Source: Tangfeifania diversioriginum (GTDB lineage Bacteria; Bacteroidota; Bacteroidia; Bacteroidales; Prolixibacteraceae). From it: a DNA stretch of 64,000 nt. Positions 43,407 through 52,553 of the stretch are shown in pieces (within the stretch, counting starts at the first letter, position 1; the number at the start of each line of letters is the position of its first letter). The DNA is taken from NCBI GenBank assembly GCA_945873105.1, contig CAMCBW010000025.1, positions 1 to 64,000 on the forward strand, given 5' to 3'. The notes under the pieces are model-generated. The model saw only the letters and a program-made list of their open reading frames with translations. It was not told the DNA's origin and did no database searches. The translations under genes and the position numbers were made by a program.

Positions 43407-44201
43407 CTAATTGCAATAATTCTTTGCTACAATGGATTTGAATTCATTGTAGTAGTTGTTGTTGGTAGCAATAATTTCGCCCCCAAAAAGAAAATTGTTA
43501 TTTCCACTGAAATCAGTTACCCTGCCTCCTGCCTGTTTCAATATAATCACCCCTGCGGCAATATCCCAGGGACTTAGGCCTGTTTCCCAGAATGCTTCAA
43601 ATCTTCCGGCTGCTACATAGGATAAATCGGTCGCAGCTGATCCCAGTCGCCTGATACCCTGCGTGTGTACCATCAGATGTTGGATGGTATTGACAAATGC
43701 ATCGGTGTTTTTAACTTCACCATAGGGGAACCCAGTCACTACCAGTGCTTCCGTGGATGTTGAAGCTTCAGAAACTTGGATCTGCTTTCCGTTAAGCATC
43801 GCTTTGCTCCCTTTCCATGCATAAAAACATTCATCCCGGGTAATTTCGTAAACGACGCCCAGAATTACCTCCTCCTCTTCCATCAGTCCAATACTAACGG
43901 CATATGGAGGTGCGCCGTGAATGAAATTGGTGGTCCCATCGAGTGGGTCAATTACCCACTGAAATTTTTCGCCTGAATCAGATGCAGTTCCTTCTTCGGT
44001 AATAAAGCCTGAAGCTGGCAACAATTTTCTAAGACCTTCTACAATGAGTGCTTCTGCCTTTTTGTCCACATAAGAGACAAAGTTTGCTTTCCCTTTCAAC
44101 TCCACCATATTCAGGTCAAAATTGACCCTTTCTCCGGCTATAAAAGCACCGGCACTTTTCGCTATTTCGATGACCGATTGGCACAGTTTTTCCAAATTCA
44201 T
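43407..44201 (-). CDS. suhB: Inositol monophosphatase family protein
   Basis: A 264-residue metal-dependent phosphatase of the IMPase/SuhB family. Metal ligands appear in ITEEG (Glu), the DPLDGTTNFIHGAPPYAVSIGL motif, and LSPWDIAAGVIIL. It may hydrolyse inositol-1-phosphate or related sugar phosphates; SuhB also acts in transcription antitermination in some bacteria. It is the first gene of the leftward envelope operon and has its own promoter in the 43-bp gap after mtaB. Confidence 0.92.
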   Translation of the reverse strand: MNLEKLCQSVIEIAKSAGAFIAGERVNFDLNMVELKGKANFVSYVDKKAEALIVEGLRKLLPASGFITEEGTASDSGEKFQWVIDPLDGTTNFIHGAPPYAVSIGLMEEEEVILGVVYEITRDECFYAWKGSKAMLNGKQIQVSEASTSTEALVVTGFPYGEVKNTDAFVNTIQHLMVHTQGIRRLGSAATDLSYVAAGRFEAFWETGLSPWDIAAGVIILKQAGGRVTDFSGNNNFLFGGEIIATNNNYYNEFKSIVAKNYCN

Positions 44202-44212
44202 AATTTTTATTG

Positions 44213-44242
44213 CAAAAGTAGTGATAATAGGTGGGGCAACAA
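44213..44242 (-). promoter_or_regulatory. Promoter of suhB operon
   Basis: On the minus strand, TTG (44242-44240), 19 bp, then TACTTTTG (44220-44213), a model Bacteroidota promoter 11 bp before the start codon. The whole promoter fits in the gap after the mtaB stop. Confidence 0.8.
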
Positions 44243-44244
44243 TA

Positions 44245-45552
44245 TCACAATACCAGTAATTCCCCGGCTACCAAACCATTCTCCTTCACGTGATTCAATC
44301 TGACCATCTGGATAGTATTCAGTAAATCACGCTGGTAGGGAACCTCCACTTTGATGTAATTCTCGGTCCATCCGGATGATGTTTTATTTTGAAGTTGATT
44401 TTCAAAAAGTACAGTGGCACTCCTTCCCAAATTGTTGAGATAAAACGCTTTCAATTTCTTTGTTGACAGCTGTATGAGTTGTTGTGTCCTGTTTTTGCGC
44501 TCTTCAATGGGAACAACCCCTGAAAAGGAAAGCGCCCTGGTATTTGCCCTGGCAGAATAGGGAAATGCATGAAGTTGAGAAACATCCAGCTGTTCAATGA
44601 AACCATAGGATTTGTCAAACAATTCAGCACTCTCACCATTCATTCCGGCAATAACATCCACCCCTATAAAAGCATGTGGGATTTGCCGTTTAATCGATTC
44701 TACCCGCTGTTGAAAAAGGGAGGTGGTATAACGCCTTTTCATCAACTGCAGTACCTCATCACTTCCAGCCTGTAAGGGGATATGAAAATGGGGCGCTATT
44801 CTTTTTGAATTGGCCACCAACGAAATGATCTCATCACTCAACAGATTAGGCTCAACGGAACCCATTCTGATCCGAACCAACTCATCTGTCCGGTCCAATG
44901 CTTGCAACAAATCGAAAAATGACTCGTTGGTACTTCTTCCAAAATCTCCGATATTGACACCGGTTAGGTTGATCTCCCGGATTCCTTGATCTGAAAGTTT
45001 CCTGGCTTCCTGGATTAACATTTCAATGGAAGGATTTCTACTCTTACCCCGGGCCAGAGGGATGGTGCAATAAGTGCAAAAGTAGTTGCATCCATCCTGC
45101 ACTTTCAGAAAACTTCGGGTACGGTCGCCAAAGGAGGCAGCAGGTTGGAACTCATTGATCTCCTTGAAAGTACAGCCATGGACCTCACTGGGAGTGTGCT
45201 TTTCCAGATTTTCAAGGTATTTCGTGATGTTAAACTTGTCGTTGGCTCCCAGGATCAAGTCAACTCCTGCAATGGTTGCCGCCTCATCCGGCTTCAATTG
45301 GGCATAACAACCAATCACCACCACAAAGGCTGCTGGATTCTGACGCGTCGCTTGCCTGATCATCGCCCTGCTTTTCTTGTCTGCCGAATCTGTGACAGCG
45401 CAAGTGTTGATGACATAAACATCTGCTGATTCCGTGAACGCTACCCTTGCAAACCCCTGTTCCTGGAAGGAACGGGCAATGGTGGAGGTCTCTGAAAAAT
45501 TGAGTTTACAACCCAGCGTACCAAACGCGACTTTTTTACCAGTATAAATCAT
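44245..45552 (-). CDS. mtaB: tRNA methylthiotransferase MtaB-type (t6A37)
   Basis: A 435-residue radical-SAM enzyme that methylthiolates N6-threonylcarbamoyladenosine-37. The N-terminal UPF0004 domain has cysteines in GCKLNFSE, NTCAVTD and GCYAQ; the radical-SAM cluster is CNYFCTYC; a C-terminal TRAM domain follows. CAVT separates MtaB from MiaB/RimO (CxVR-type). It is in a leftward run from phoH but separated by a repeat-filled spacer. Confidence 0.9.
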   Translation of the reverse strand: MIYTGKKVAFGTLGCKLNFSETSTIARSFQEQGFARVAFTESADVYVINTCAVTDSADKKSRAMIRQATRQNPAAFVVVIGCYAQLKPDEAATIAGVDLILGANDKFNITKYLENLEKHTPSEVHGCTFKEINEFQPAASFGDRTRSFLKVQDGCNYFCTYCTIPLARGKSRNPSIEMLIQEARKLSDQGIREINLTGVNIGDFGRSTNESFFDLLQALDRTDELVRIRMGSVEPNLLSDEIISLVANSKRIAPHFHIPLQAGSDEVLQLMKRRYTTSLFQQRVESIKRQIPHAFIGVDVIAGMNGESAELFDKSYGFIEQLDVSQLHAFPYSARANTRALSFSGVVPIEERKNRTQQLIQLSTKKLKAFYLNNLGRSATVLFENQLQNKTSSGWTENYIKVEVPYQRDLLNTIQMVRLNHVKENGLVAGELLVL

Positions 45553-45582
45553 ACGTCTTTTAGAGGCGGTAAAAGTATGGAT

Positions 45583-45708
45583 TAGTTTGAAATGTTTGAA
45601 ATGTTTGAAAAGTTTGAAATGTTTGAAATGTTTGAAATGTTTGAAATGTTATAACCTTATAAACCCTTATAAACCCTTCAAACCCTTCAAACATTTCAAA
45701 CTTTTCAG
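45583..45708. repeat. TTTGAAATG inverted word array, copy 3
   Basis: Left arm: about seven GTTTGAAATG-type units. Centre: ATAACCTTATAAACCCTTAT. Right arm: reverse-complement units (CCCTTCAAACATTTCAAAC). Same architecture as 22811, 24073 and 63074. Short ORFs through it are repeat translations. Confidence 0.9.
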
Positions 45709-45737
45709 GCACCCAACTATCCTGACAAACCAAAATC

Positions 45738-47060
45738 CTACAACAGGTCACTTGCCAGCTCAGCCAGGTAACTTCTTTCTCCTTTCAGTAAGTTGATATG
45801 GGCAAAAATATCCTGACCTTTCATTCGGTCGGTAAGGTAGGCAAGTCCGTTGGATTGCATATCCAGGTAGGGAGAGTCGATTTGCTGTATATCCCCGGTA
45901 AATACCATTTTGGTACCTTCTCCAGCACGGGTAATGATGGTCTTTACCTCGTGGGGAGTGAGATTTTGGGCTTCATCTATGATGAAATAGCAATTGGACA
46001 GGCTTCGGCCCCTGATAAATGCCAGTGGACAGATTACCAACCGGTCATCTTTTTGAAGATCTTCAATGACATGGTGTTCATGGGTATGGGTGTCAAAACA
46101 ACGCTTGATAACAGCCAGGTTGTCAAAGAGGGGTTGCATGTAGGGAGATACCTTCTCTTCGGCATCTCCAGGCAGAAACCCAATGTCACGGTTGCTCAGG
46201 GCCACAATTGGCCGGGCCAGCATAATCTGATCATAGATATTGTGCTGGGCAATGGCAGCAGCCAATGCCAGCAGTGTCTTCCCGGTACCGGCTTTACCTG
46301 TCAGGCTCACCAGCTTTATTTCGGGATCCATAAGTGCCTGCAGGGAGAAGGTTTGTTCTGCATTTCGTGGCCTTATACCAAAAGCTACCTTTTTGTCAAC
46401 TCGCTCCAACCTGGAACGAAAAGGGCTAAAGTGCGCAAGAACACTGGCATGTGGACTCTTCAGAATAAAAAACTCGTTGGGGAAGGGCCTCTTTTCTATT
46501 TGTGATTCCTCAACAGAAAGGAAGTTGTTTTCATACATCCTTGCAATTAGCTGATCATCGTAGTCTTTAATCTCACGAATTCCCTGGTAAAGTACTTCAA
46601 TGTCCTCAACCTTGTCATTCTTGTAGTCCTCTGCCTCGACATGAAGGGACTTTGCCTTGATTCTCAGGTTAACATCCTTGCTTACCAGGATTACTTTTCG
46701 CGTAGGGTATTTGTCCCGTAAAAATTCTGCAATGGCCAGAATCCGGTGGTCCGGAATATCCTCGCGGAAAGAGGCCTTAAGTTGATCTGAATAGGATTTG
46801 CCCAATTCAATGTAGAGTTTCCCTTTCCCCTGACCCAGCAATATGCCTTTGTCAATGGGATTTTTCCCGACCAGGTCATCCAGTATTCTTACAAACTGCC
46901 TGGCCTGGAAATTAATCTGATCATCCCCTCTTTTGAATTTGTCCAACTCTTCCAGCACAGTGATTGGTATGACTACATCATTGTCTTCAAAATTGTAAAT
47001 ACACTCACTGTCGTGTAAAATTACGTTGGTATCGAGTACAAATGTTTTTGGTCGCTTCAT
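45738..47060 (-). CDS. PhoH family protein with PIN domain (PhoH2-like)
   Basis: A 440-residue protein. An N-terminal PIN RNase domain (residues about 1-150, KRPKTFVLDTNVILHD with acidic D10 and D16) is followed by a PhoH ATPase core with Walker A GKAGTGKT (about 250-260) and a QIDSPYL sensor-like block. PhoH2 proteins couple RNA unwinding and cleavage. The start at 47060 (MKRPK) is the family start; an upstream ATG at 47147 would add a 29-residue poorly typed extension. A minus-strand TATCTTTA box at 47176-47183 may be the promoter. Confidence 0.92.
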   Translation of the reverse strand: MKRPKTFVLDTNVILHDSECIYNFEDNDVVIPITVLEELDKFKRGDDQINFQARQFVRILDDLVGKNPIDKGILLGQGKGKLYIELGKSYSDQLKASFREDIPDHRILAIAEFLRDKYPTRKVILVSKDVNLRIKAKSLHVEAEDYKNDKVEDIEVLYQGIREIKDYDDQLIARMYENNFLSVEESQIEKRPFPNEFFILKSPHASVLAHFSPFRSRLERVDKKVAFGIRPRNAEQTFSLQALMDPEIKLVSLTGKAGTGKTLLALAAAIAQHNIYDQIMLARPIVALSNRDIGFLPGDAEEKVSPYMQPLFDNLAVIKRCFDTHTHEHHVIEDLQKDDRLVICPLAFIRGRSLSNCYFIIDEAQNLTPHEVKTIITRAGEGTKMVFTGDIQQIDSPYLDMQSNGLAYLTDRMKGQDIFAHINLLKGERSYLAELASDLL

Positions 47061-47262
47061 CTGATAATTTGTTACAAGTATAACATTTTCATGCGTATGG
47101 AAGTTTGGATGGCACCACTCTGTTGATGGTTCATCCTTGCCTCCCATTTCAATTCAGATCACGCTCGGTGACGCTTAAAGATAATATTAAAACCATGCGG
47201 TGATAGTTTTGACCAAAGGTTTTTTACATCTTTGTATCTACAAATTGTTAGTAAGTAACGGA

Positions 47263-48561
47263 ATGAATTACGAAGAGGTTCTCGAATATCTGTACGAACA
47301 TCTGCCTTATTACCAGAGAAAGGGGCCGGCAGCCTACAAAGGGAGTCTCGACAATACACTGGCATTGGACATTCTCTTTGAATATCCCCACCACAAGTTC
47401 CGAACCGTTCATGTGGCTGGCACCAACGGGAAAGGTTCTGTTTCACATATGTTGGCAGCTATTTTTCAGAAAGCAGGCTACAAAACTGGATTGTATACCT
47501 CTCCACACCTGAAAGATTTTCGTGAAAGAATCAGGATAAATGGGGAGATGATTCCAAAACCTGCTGTGGTTGATTTCGTCGAAAGTTTTTTCCGCCTTAA
47601 CAAGATTAAGAACCTTGAACCCTCCTTCTTTGAGTTAACGGTAATGATGACCTTCGATTATTTTGCTGCCCAGAGCGTAGAGATTGCCATCATTGAAGTC
47701 GGACTGGGAGGAAGACTCGATTCGACCAATGTAATTACGCCGGAACTGTCTGTCATCACCAATATCAGTCTGGATCATACCGCTTTACTTGGAGATACCC
47801 TGGGACGGATTGCGCTGGAGAAAGCCGGCATCATTAAACCTGAGGTACCTGTGGTCATTGGCGAGACGCATCCTCAGACCTCCATGATCTTTGAAGGAAA
47901 GGTAACAGAAAACCATACTACGGCAGTTTTTGCAGACCAGTTGCTGCGGGCAGATTATTCGATGATTTCGCTGGATGGGAAACAGCTTTTTACAATCCGG
48001 AATTTGGAAGGGGTACTATTTGAAAATCTACGGCTTGATTTGCTGGGTGCCTATCAATCTAAAAATTTGTGCACTGTGCTGACTGCCCTGCAAGTACTTC
48101 AACAGTTGGGATGGAAACTCTCAGAATCGGACATTCGCAGTGGACTCGAAAATGTAACCGGTTTGACCGGATTGGCCGGAAGATGGCAAACCATTGGCTT
48201 TAATCCCAGGATTATTTGTGATACCGGACACAATGAAGCCGGCATCAGGGAGGTAGTCTCCCAATTTAAAACGATTCCCTTCAGGAAACTTCACATCGTA
48301 CTGGGGATGGTCATTGACAAGGATATCGCCGGTATCCTTGCTTTGCTTCCCAAAGAAGCAGTCTACTATTTTACCAAAGCCTCTATCCCCAGGGCCATGT
48401 CTGAGCACCATCTGATGCAAATGGCTACCTATTTCGGATTAAATGGAGCCTCCTACGAGGATGTGCCTTCTGCATTGATGGAGGCAAGAATGTATGCCGA
48501 CAAGGATGATTTGATCTTTGTCGGGGGAAGCACTTTTGTAGTAGCCGAAGTCCTTCCCTGA
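47263..48561 (+). CDS. folC: Bifunctional folylpolyglutamate/dihydrofolate synthase
   Basis: A 432-residue Mur-ligase-family enzyme adding glutamate to folates (and dihydropteroate). The P-loop is HVAGTNGKGSVSHML; SPHLKDFRERI, IIEVGLGGRLDSTNVI and the late GHNEAG and HIVLGMVIDKD blocks are diagnostic. The ATG at 47263 (MNYEEVLEYLYEHLP) is the natural family start; the frame opens from 47200. The gene is divergent from phoH. Confidence 0.93.
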   Translation: MNYEEVLEYLYEHLPYYQRKGPAAYKGSLDNTLALDILFEYPHHKFRTVHVAGTNGKGSVSHMLAAIFQKAGYKTGLYTSPHLKDFRERIRINGEMIPKPAVVDFVESFFRLNKIKNLEPSFFELTVMMTFDYFAAQSVEIAIIEVGLGGRLDSTNVITPELSVITNISLDHTALLGDTLGRIALEKAGIIKPEVPVVIGETHPQTSMIFEGKVTENHTTAVFADQLLRADYSMISLDGKQLFTIRNLEGVLFENLRLDLLGAYQSKNLCTVLTALQVLQQLGWKLSESDIRSGLENVTGLTGLAGRWQTIGFNPRIICDTGHNEAGIREVVSQFKTIPFRKLHIVLGMVIDKDIAGILALLPKEAVYYFTKASIPRAMSEHHLMQMATYFGLNGASYEDVPSALMEARMYADKDDLIFVGGSTFVVAEVLP

Positions 48562-48657
48562 CTTTTTTATGGATCAGCTTATAAAATGAAAATATTTTTA
48601 TATTTTCACTCGTAGTATAATTTGTTTTTTAACCGGCAACTAAACTAATTTCAAAAA

Positions 48658-50109
48658 ATGGAAGCATCCAAGAAACTCTCCAGGAGAGGCTTTATCGGTA
48701 CATCCGCAGCAACTGCTGCAAGTTTAACCATTTTACCAAGTCAGGTAGTGGGTGGACTTGGCCATCAGCCACCAAGTGACAAACTACGCATCGCCGGTAT
48801 TGGTGTTGGCGGGAAAGGGCAGGTTAACCTGCGCAACATGAATTCCGAAAACATTGTGGCTTTGTGCGATATTGATTGGAATTATGCTGCAAAGACTTTT
48901 AATCAATATCCGGCTGCCAAACGTTTCATGGATTACCGTGTCATGCTGGAGGAGATGCACAAGGATATTGATGCAGTGATGATCGCAACTCCCGATCATA
49001 CCCATGCAGTTGCTGCGCTTGCTGCCATGCAACTTGGAAAGCATGTATATGTGCAAAAGCCGCTTACCCACACAGTTTATGAGTCCAGGGTGCTCCTGGA
49101 GGCATCCCGCAAGTACAAGGTTGTTACCCAGATGGGCAATGAGGGGCACAGCAATCCTGCAGTTGCCGATGTCTGCGAACTAATCTGGAGTGGTGCCATC
49201 GGTGAGGTAAATCAAGTCGAAGCATGGACCGATCGACCGATCTGGCCCCAGGGTTTGACCCGGCCAAATCAGGGAATGTGGTTACCAGAAAGTATCAACT
49301 GGGATCTCTTCATTGGCCCGGCTCCCATGCGACCCTACCACTCTGCTTATCATCCATGGAACTGGAGGGGATGGTGGGACTTTGGAACGGGTGCCCTGGG
49401 GGATATGGCTTGCCACGTTCTGGATGTCGTCTTTTCAGCATTGAAATTGGGCCACCCGGTTGCTGTTGAAGCCTCTTCATCTACCTTTAACAACGAAAGT
49501 GCTCCCAATACCTCATTGATCAGGTACAACTTTCCTGCCAGACAAAATGTAGGGAAATTCAAAATGCCTGCAGTGGATGTTACCTGGTACGATGGTGGCC
49601 TTTTGCCTGCCCGTCCGAACACCCTGCCAGACGGAATGGAACTTGGACAGGGTAAGAATGGTATCATCTTCCATGGTACCAAGGGGAAATTGGTATGCGG
49701 TAATTATGGAAGCAATTACAAATTGTTGCCTGAAGACAAATATGCCAAACTGGCCAAACCACCCAAAACGCTGCGCAGGGTAGAAGGCAGTCATGAAATG
49801 GATTGGGTAAGAGCCTGTAAAGAATCAGCAGAAAATAGAGTTCTGCCATTGTCAAACTTCGAATACGCCTGCCCGCTCAACGAGATGGTGGTCATGGGAA
49901 ATCTTGCGGTTCGTATGCAGGGATTGAAAAAGAAGTTGAATTGGGATGGTGAGAATATGAACTTTACAAATTTGTCGGAGGATGATAAAATCTCGGTGGC
50001 TACAGGTATCCCCGGAGCAGAGCCAAAAAGGATGGAATTGAATGCCAGGCAGTTCGCTGCTGAATTGGTCCGCACCAGCTATCGCAAGGGTTGGGATCTC
50101 AAAATTTAG
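48658..50109 (+). CDS. Gfo/Idh/MocA-family oxidoreductase with Tat signal
   Basis: A 483-residue exported oxidoreductase. The twin-arginine signal SRRGFIGTSAATAASL (8-23) implies periplasmic export with NAD(P) bound. Rossmann motif GIGVGGKGQVNLRNM, ATPDHTHA and the conserved K in VQKPLTHTVYE follow. The C-terminal domain has WRGWWDFGTGALGDMACH. Bacteroidota encode many such proteins in glycan loci, where some members act by NAD-dependent oxidation/elimination. Substrate unknown. It precedes a BASS transporter gene. Confidence 0.88.
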   Translation: MEASKKLSRRGFIGTSAATAASLTILPSQVVGGLGHQPPSDKLRIAGIGVGGKGQVNLRNMNSENIVALCDIDWNYAAKTFNQYPAAKRFMDYRVMLEEMHKDIDAVMIATPDHTHAVAALAAMQLGKHVYVQKPLTHTVYESRVLLEASRKYKVVTQMGNEGHSNPAVADVCELIWSGAIGEVNQVEAWTDRPIWPQGLTRPNQGMWLPESINWDLFIGPAPMRPYHSAYHPWNWRGWWDFGTGALGDMACHVLDVVFSALKLGHPVAVEASSSTFNNESAPNTSLIRYNFPARQNVGKFKMPAVDVTWYDGGLLPARPNTLPDGMELGQGKNGIIFHGTKGKLVCGNYGSNYKLLPEDKYAKLAKPPKTLRRVEGSHEMDWVRACKESAENRVLPLSNFEYACPLNEMVVMGNLAVRMQGLKKKLNWDGENMNFTNLSEDDKISVATGIPGAEPKRMELNARQFAAELVRTSYRKGWDLKI

Positions 50110-50140
50110 TAAGAATTTTTATTGGGAATTGGCAGCTGTC

Positions 50141-50178
50141 ATTTTCACATTTTTCAATTTTCACATTTTCCAATTATC
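50141..50178. repeat. CACATTTT-CAATT word pair
   Basis: ATTTTCACATTTTTCAATTT followed by a near copy TCACATTTTCCAATT just before the BASS transporter start. Confidence 0.6.
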
Positions 50179-50180
50179 CT

Positions 50181-51128
50181 ATGAATAACTCCCTTGAAGT
50201 ACTTGACCATGTGCGGCTAAATTTTTCCCCTGCAGGACTGGTCTTTCTCAATGTTGCCCTGGCTTTTGTCATGTTTGGAGTGGCGCTTGATATTAAAGTC
50301 GAACACTTTACAGCCATTCTGAAAAAGCCAAAATCAGCCATTGTTGGATTTGTAAGTCAAAATTTCTTGCTACCAGCCTTTACTTTTCTTCTGGTTATGC
50401 TACTCAATCCAACGCCAACCATAGCATTGGGGATGATATTGGTGGCTGCATGCCCGGGTGGCAACATCTCAAATTTTATCAGTTCCATGGCCAAGGCGAA
50501 TGTAGCATTGTCGGTTAGTTTGACGGCAATTTCCACAATGTCTGCCATTTTCTTTACCCCCTTTAATTTTGCCTTTTGGGGTAATTTGTACATCAAATAC
50601 TACAATGCGCATGGTGCGGCTGGTCTGGTAAGAACCTTGGAAATCGATAATTTCCAGATGTTTCAAACAGTTTTCATTTTACTCGGAATTCCTGTTATTT
50701 TGGGCTTATCGATCGCCAAGAGATTCCCGGAGTTCACCAATAAAATTAGGAAACCCATCAACAAAGGATCATTGCTCTTCTTTGTTTTGATGGTGATTAG
50801 CCTGCTTGTCGCCAATTTTACCCAATTCATGTCCTACATGCACCTGGTCTTCATCTTTGTGTTGTTGCAGAATGGATTGGCCTTGGTAACGGGTTACCTC
50901 TTCAGCGCAGCCCTCAAGTGTTCGCAAAAAGACCGGCGGACCATTGCCATAGAAACCGGCATTCAAAACTCGGGATTGGCGTTGGCACTCATGTTTAATC
51001 CTAAGATTTTTCCTCCGGAACTGGAATTGGGAGGAATGGCCATCATTGCCGCATGGTGGGGGGTCTGGCACATCATCAGTGGTTTAATGTTGGCCTGGAA
51101 TTGGTCTCGTCGTCCGGTCATCGCTTAA
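50181..51128 (+). CDS. Bile acid:sodium symporter (BASS) family transporter
   Basis: A 315-residue inner-membrane protein with about nine hydrophobic helices. FVMFGVALDIKVEHF, ACPGGNISNFISSMAKAN and ETGIQNSGLALAL are the hallmark helix-break motifs of the BASS family that bind sodium and an organic anion. The start is the ATG at 50181; the frame is open from inside the oxidoreductase gene, where translation would run into repeats. Sodium-coupled uptake of an organic acid, perhaps the product of the preceding oxidoreductase, is the inferred role. Confidence 0.88.
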   Translation: MNNSLEVLDHVRLNFSPAGLVFLNVALAFVMFGVALDIKVEHFTAILKKPKSAIVGFVSQNFLLPAFTFLLVMLLNPTPTIALGMILVAACPGGNISNFISSMAKANVALSVSLTAISTMSAIFFTPFNFAFWGNLYIKYYNAHGAAGLVRTLEIDNFQMFQTVFILLGIPVILGLSIAKRFPEFTNKIRKPINKGSLLFFVLMVISLLVANFTQFMSYMHLVFIFVLLQNGLALVTGYLFSAALKCSQKDRRTIAIETGIQNSGLALALMFNPKIFPPELELGGMAIIAAWWGVWHIISGLMLAWNWSRRPVIA

Positions 51129-51202
51129 CTTGTACCATTCAGTATGCGTACAAACGATAAGTCGGAACAGAGCCACCAGTATCAAATTTTTATTTTTGAA
51201 GG

Positions 51203-52534
51203 ATGAATAAACAATCTAAAGGATACAATGCATTGAGAATTTATGTGCGTTTTGCCTTTTGGCTTACGCACAAAAAAATTGTGGTAGTTGGTCGCGAAAA
51301 CATTCCCGACAACAAACCGGTAATTTTTGCTGCCAACCACCAGAACGCACTCATGGATCCCTTGGCATTGGTGCTTACCAATCCGCTGCAAACCCTCTGG
51401 TTAACCAGGGCCGATATCTTCAAGAGTAATTTTACCCGTCCGATTCTTAAATTCATGAAGATGATCCCTATCTACCGGATCAGGGATGGTAAAGACAGTC
51501 TTTCCAACAATGATGAGATCTTTAGGCAGGTTACGCGGGTTTTGGAGGGAAAGGGTTCCATTGCCCTGTTTCCTGAAGCTGCACACTCAGGCAAAAGACA
51601 GATGCTCTCCCACAAAAAGGCGATCCCCCGCATCGCACTGGAGGCTGAAGAGAAGAACGATTTTGAAATGGATTTGCAACTGGTTCCTACCGGGATTTTC
51701 TACGACCATTATTGGAAGTTTAACCGGACACTGCTCGTACAGTATGGGAAGCCAATTGACATTGACGGTTACAAAATCGCCTACAAGGAGAACACACTGA
51801 GCGCGATGCTTGCACTTCGGGAGGATATCCGCGAGTCTCTTGAGCCACTCACCATGCAAATCAACAGTGAGAAACATTACATCGATTACGAGAATTTCAG
51901 AGCCATTTCCGGAGAGGAGAATGCTAGAAAAGGCCAATTAAGTGAGAATAGAACTTTGCATCGCTTCAAGGCAGAGCAGGAAATGATCAGAAAAATCGAA
52001 CATTTGGAGCTCTCAAATCCGACCCTATTTAAGGAACTTACCGACAGGACTCAGACCTATATGGTCCTCATCAGCCGTGCAGGCTATTCCAACCAGCAAC
52101 TGGTCAAGGCACAAAATACAAATCTAATTAACCTCTTGGCTGGCATGACTTGGGCTCTTTTAACATTTTCTGTTGTGCTTGTGGGGGCCCTCTTTAGCAT
52201 CATTCCATTCCTGATTCCCAGAGAATTTCTTACCAGGAAGATAAAGGATCCGGCGTTTCGGAGTTCAATTAATTTTGCAGTGGGATTGCTGCTTTTTCCG
52301 CTCTTCTACTTGATAGAGAGCAGCATAATCGGAATGGTCAGTGGATCTTTTGTGGCAGCAATAGTTACCCTTGTGGTGATCCCTTTTGTTGGCAAGTTTG
52401 CTTTCCAATTGCTGATGTTCGACATCGACCTGATCAAAGTTGTGAAACTGAGATCCATCAACCGCCAATTGTACAAAAAAGTCTCAGTGATGCGAGAAGG
52501 AATATTGGCAATTATCCGTGCAATCAAAAGCTAA
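51203..52534 (+). CDS. PlsC-type acyltransferase with C-terminal membrane domain
   Basis: A 443-residue protein. NHQNALMDPLAL (NHxxxxD) and FPEAAHSGKRQ are PlsC motifs; the N-terminal two-thirds is the acyltransferase. Residues about 305-340 and 355-400 form three or four hydrophobic helices, a membrane domain absent from classic PlsC. A helical linker (about 225-295, FRAISGEENARKG) lies between. It probably acylates glycerol-3-phosphate or lysophosphatidate. It stands alone, convergent with a CorC-type gene. Confidence 0.85.
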   Translation: MNKQSKGYNALRIYVRFAFWLTHKKIVVVGRENIPDNKPVIFAANHQNALMDPLALVLTNPLQTLWLTRADIFKSNFTRPILKFMKMIPIYRIRDGKDSLSNNDEIFRQVTRVLEGKGSIALFPEAAHSGKRQMLSHKKAIPRIALEAEEKNDFEMDLQLVPTGIFYDHYWKFNRTLLVQYGKPIDIDGYKIAYKENTLSAMLALREDIRESLEPLTMQINSEKHYIDYENFRAISGEENARKGQLSENRTLHRFKAEQEMIRKIEHLELSNPTLFKELTDRTQTYMVLISRAGYSNQQLVKAQNTNLINLLAGMTWALLTFSVVLVGALFSIIPFLIPREFLTRKIKDPAFRSSINFAVGLLLFPLFYLIESSIIGMVSGSFVAAIVTLVVIPFVGKFAFQLLMFDIDLIKVVKLRSINRQLYKKVSVMREGILAIIRAIKS

Positions 52535-52553
52535 TTTTTTTCGGGGAAAAGAA

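Noticed and set aside
45560-45796. Short frames on both strands through the TTTGAA array
   Set aside because: Repetitive translation (FQTFQTFQT, KCLKCLK) reflects DNA words only.
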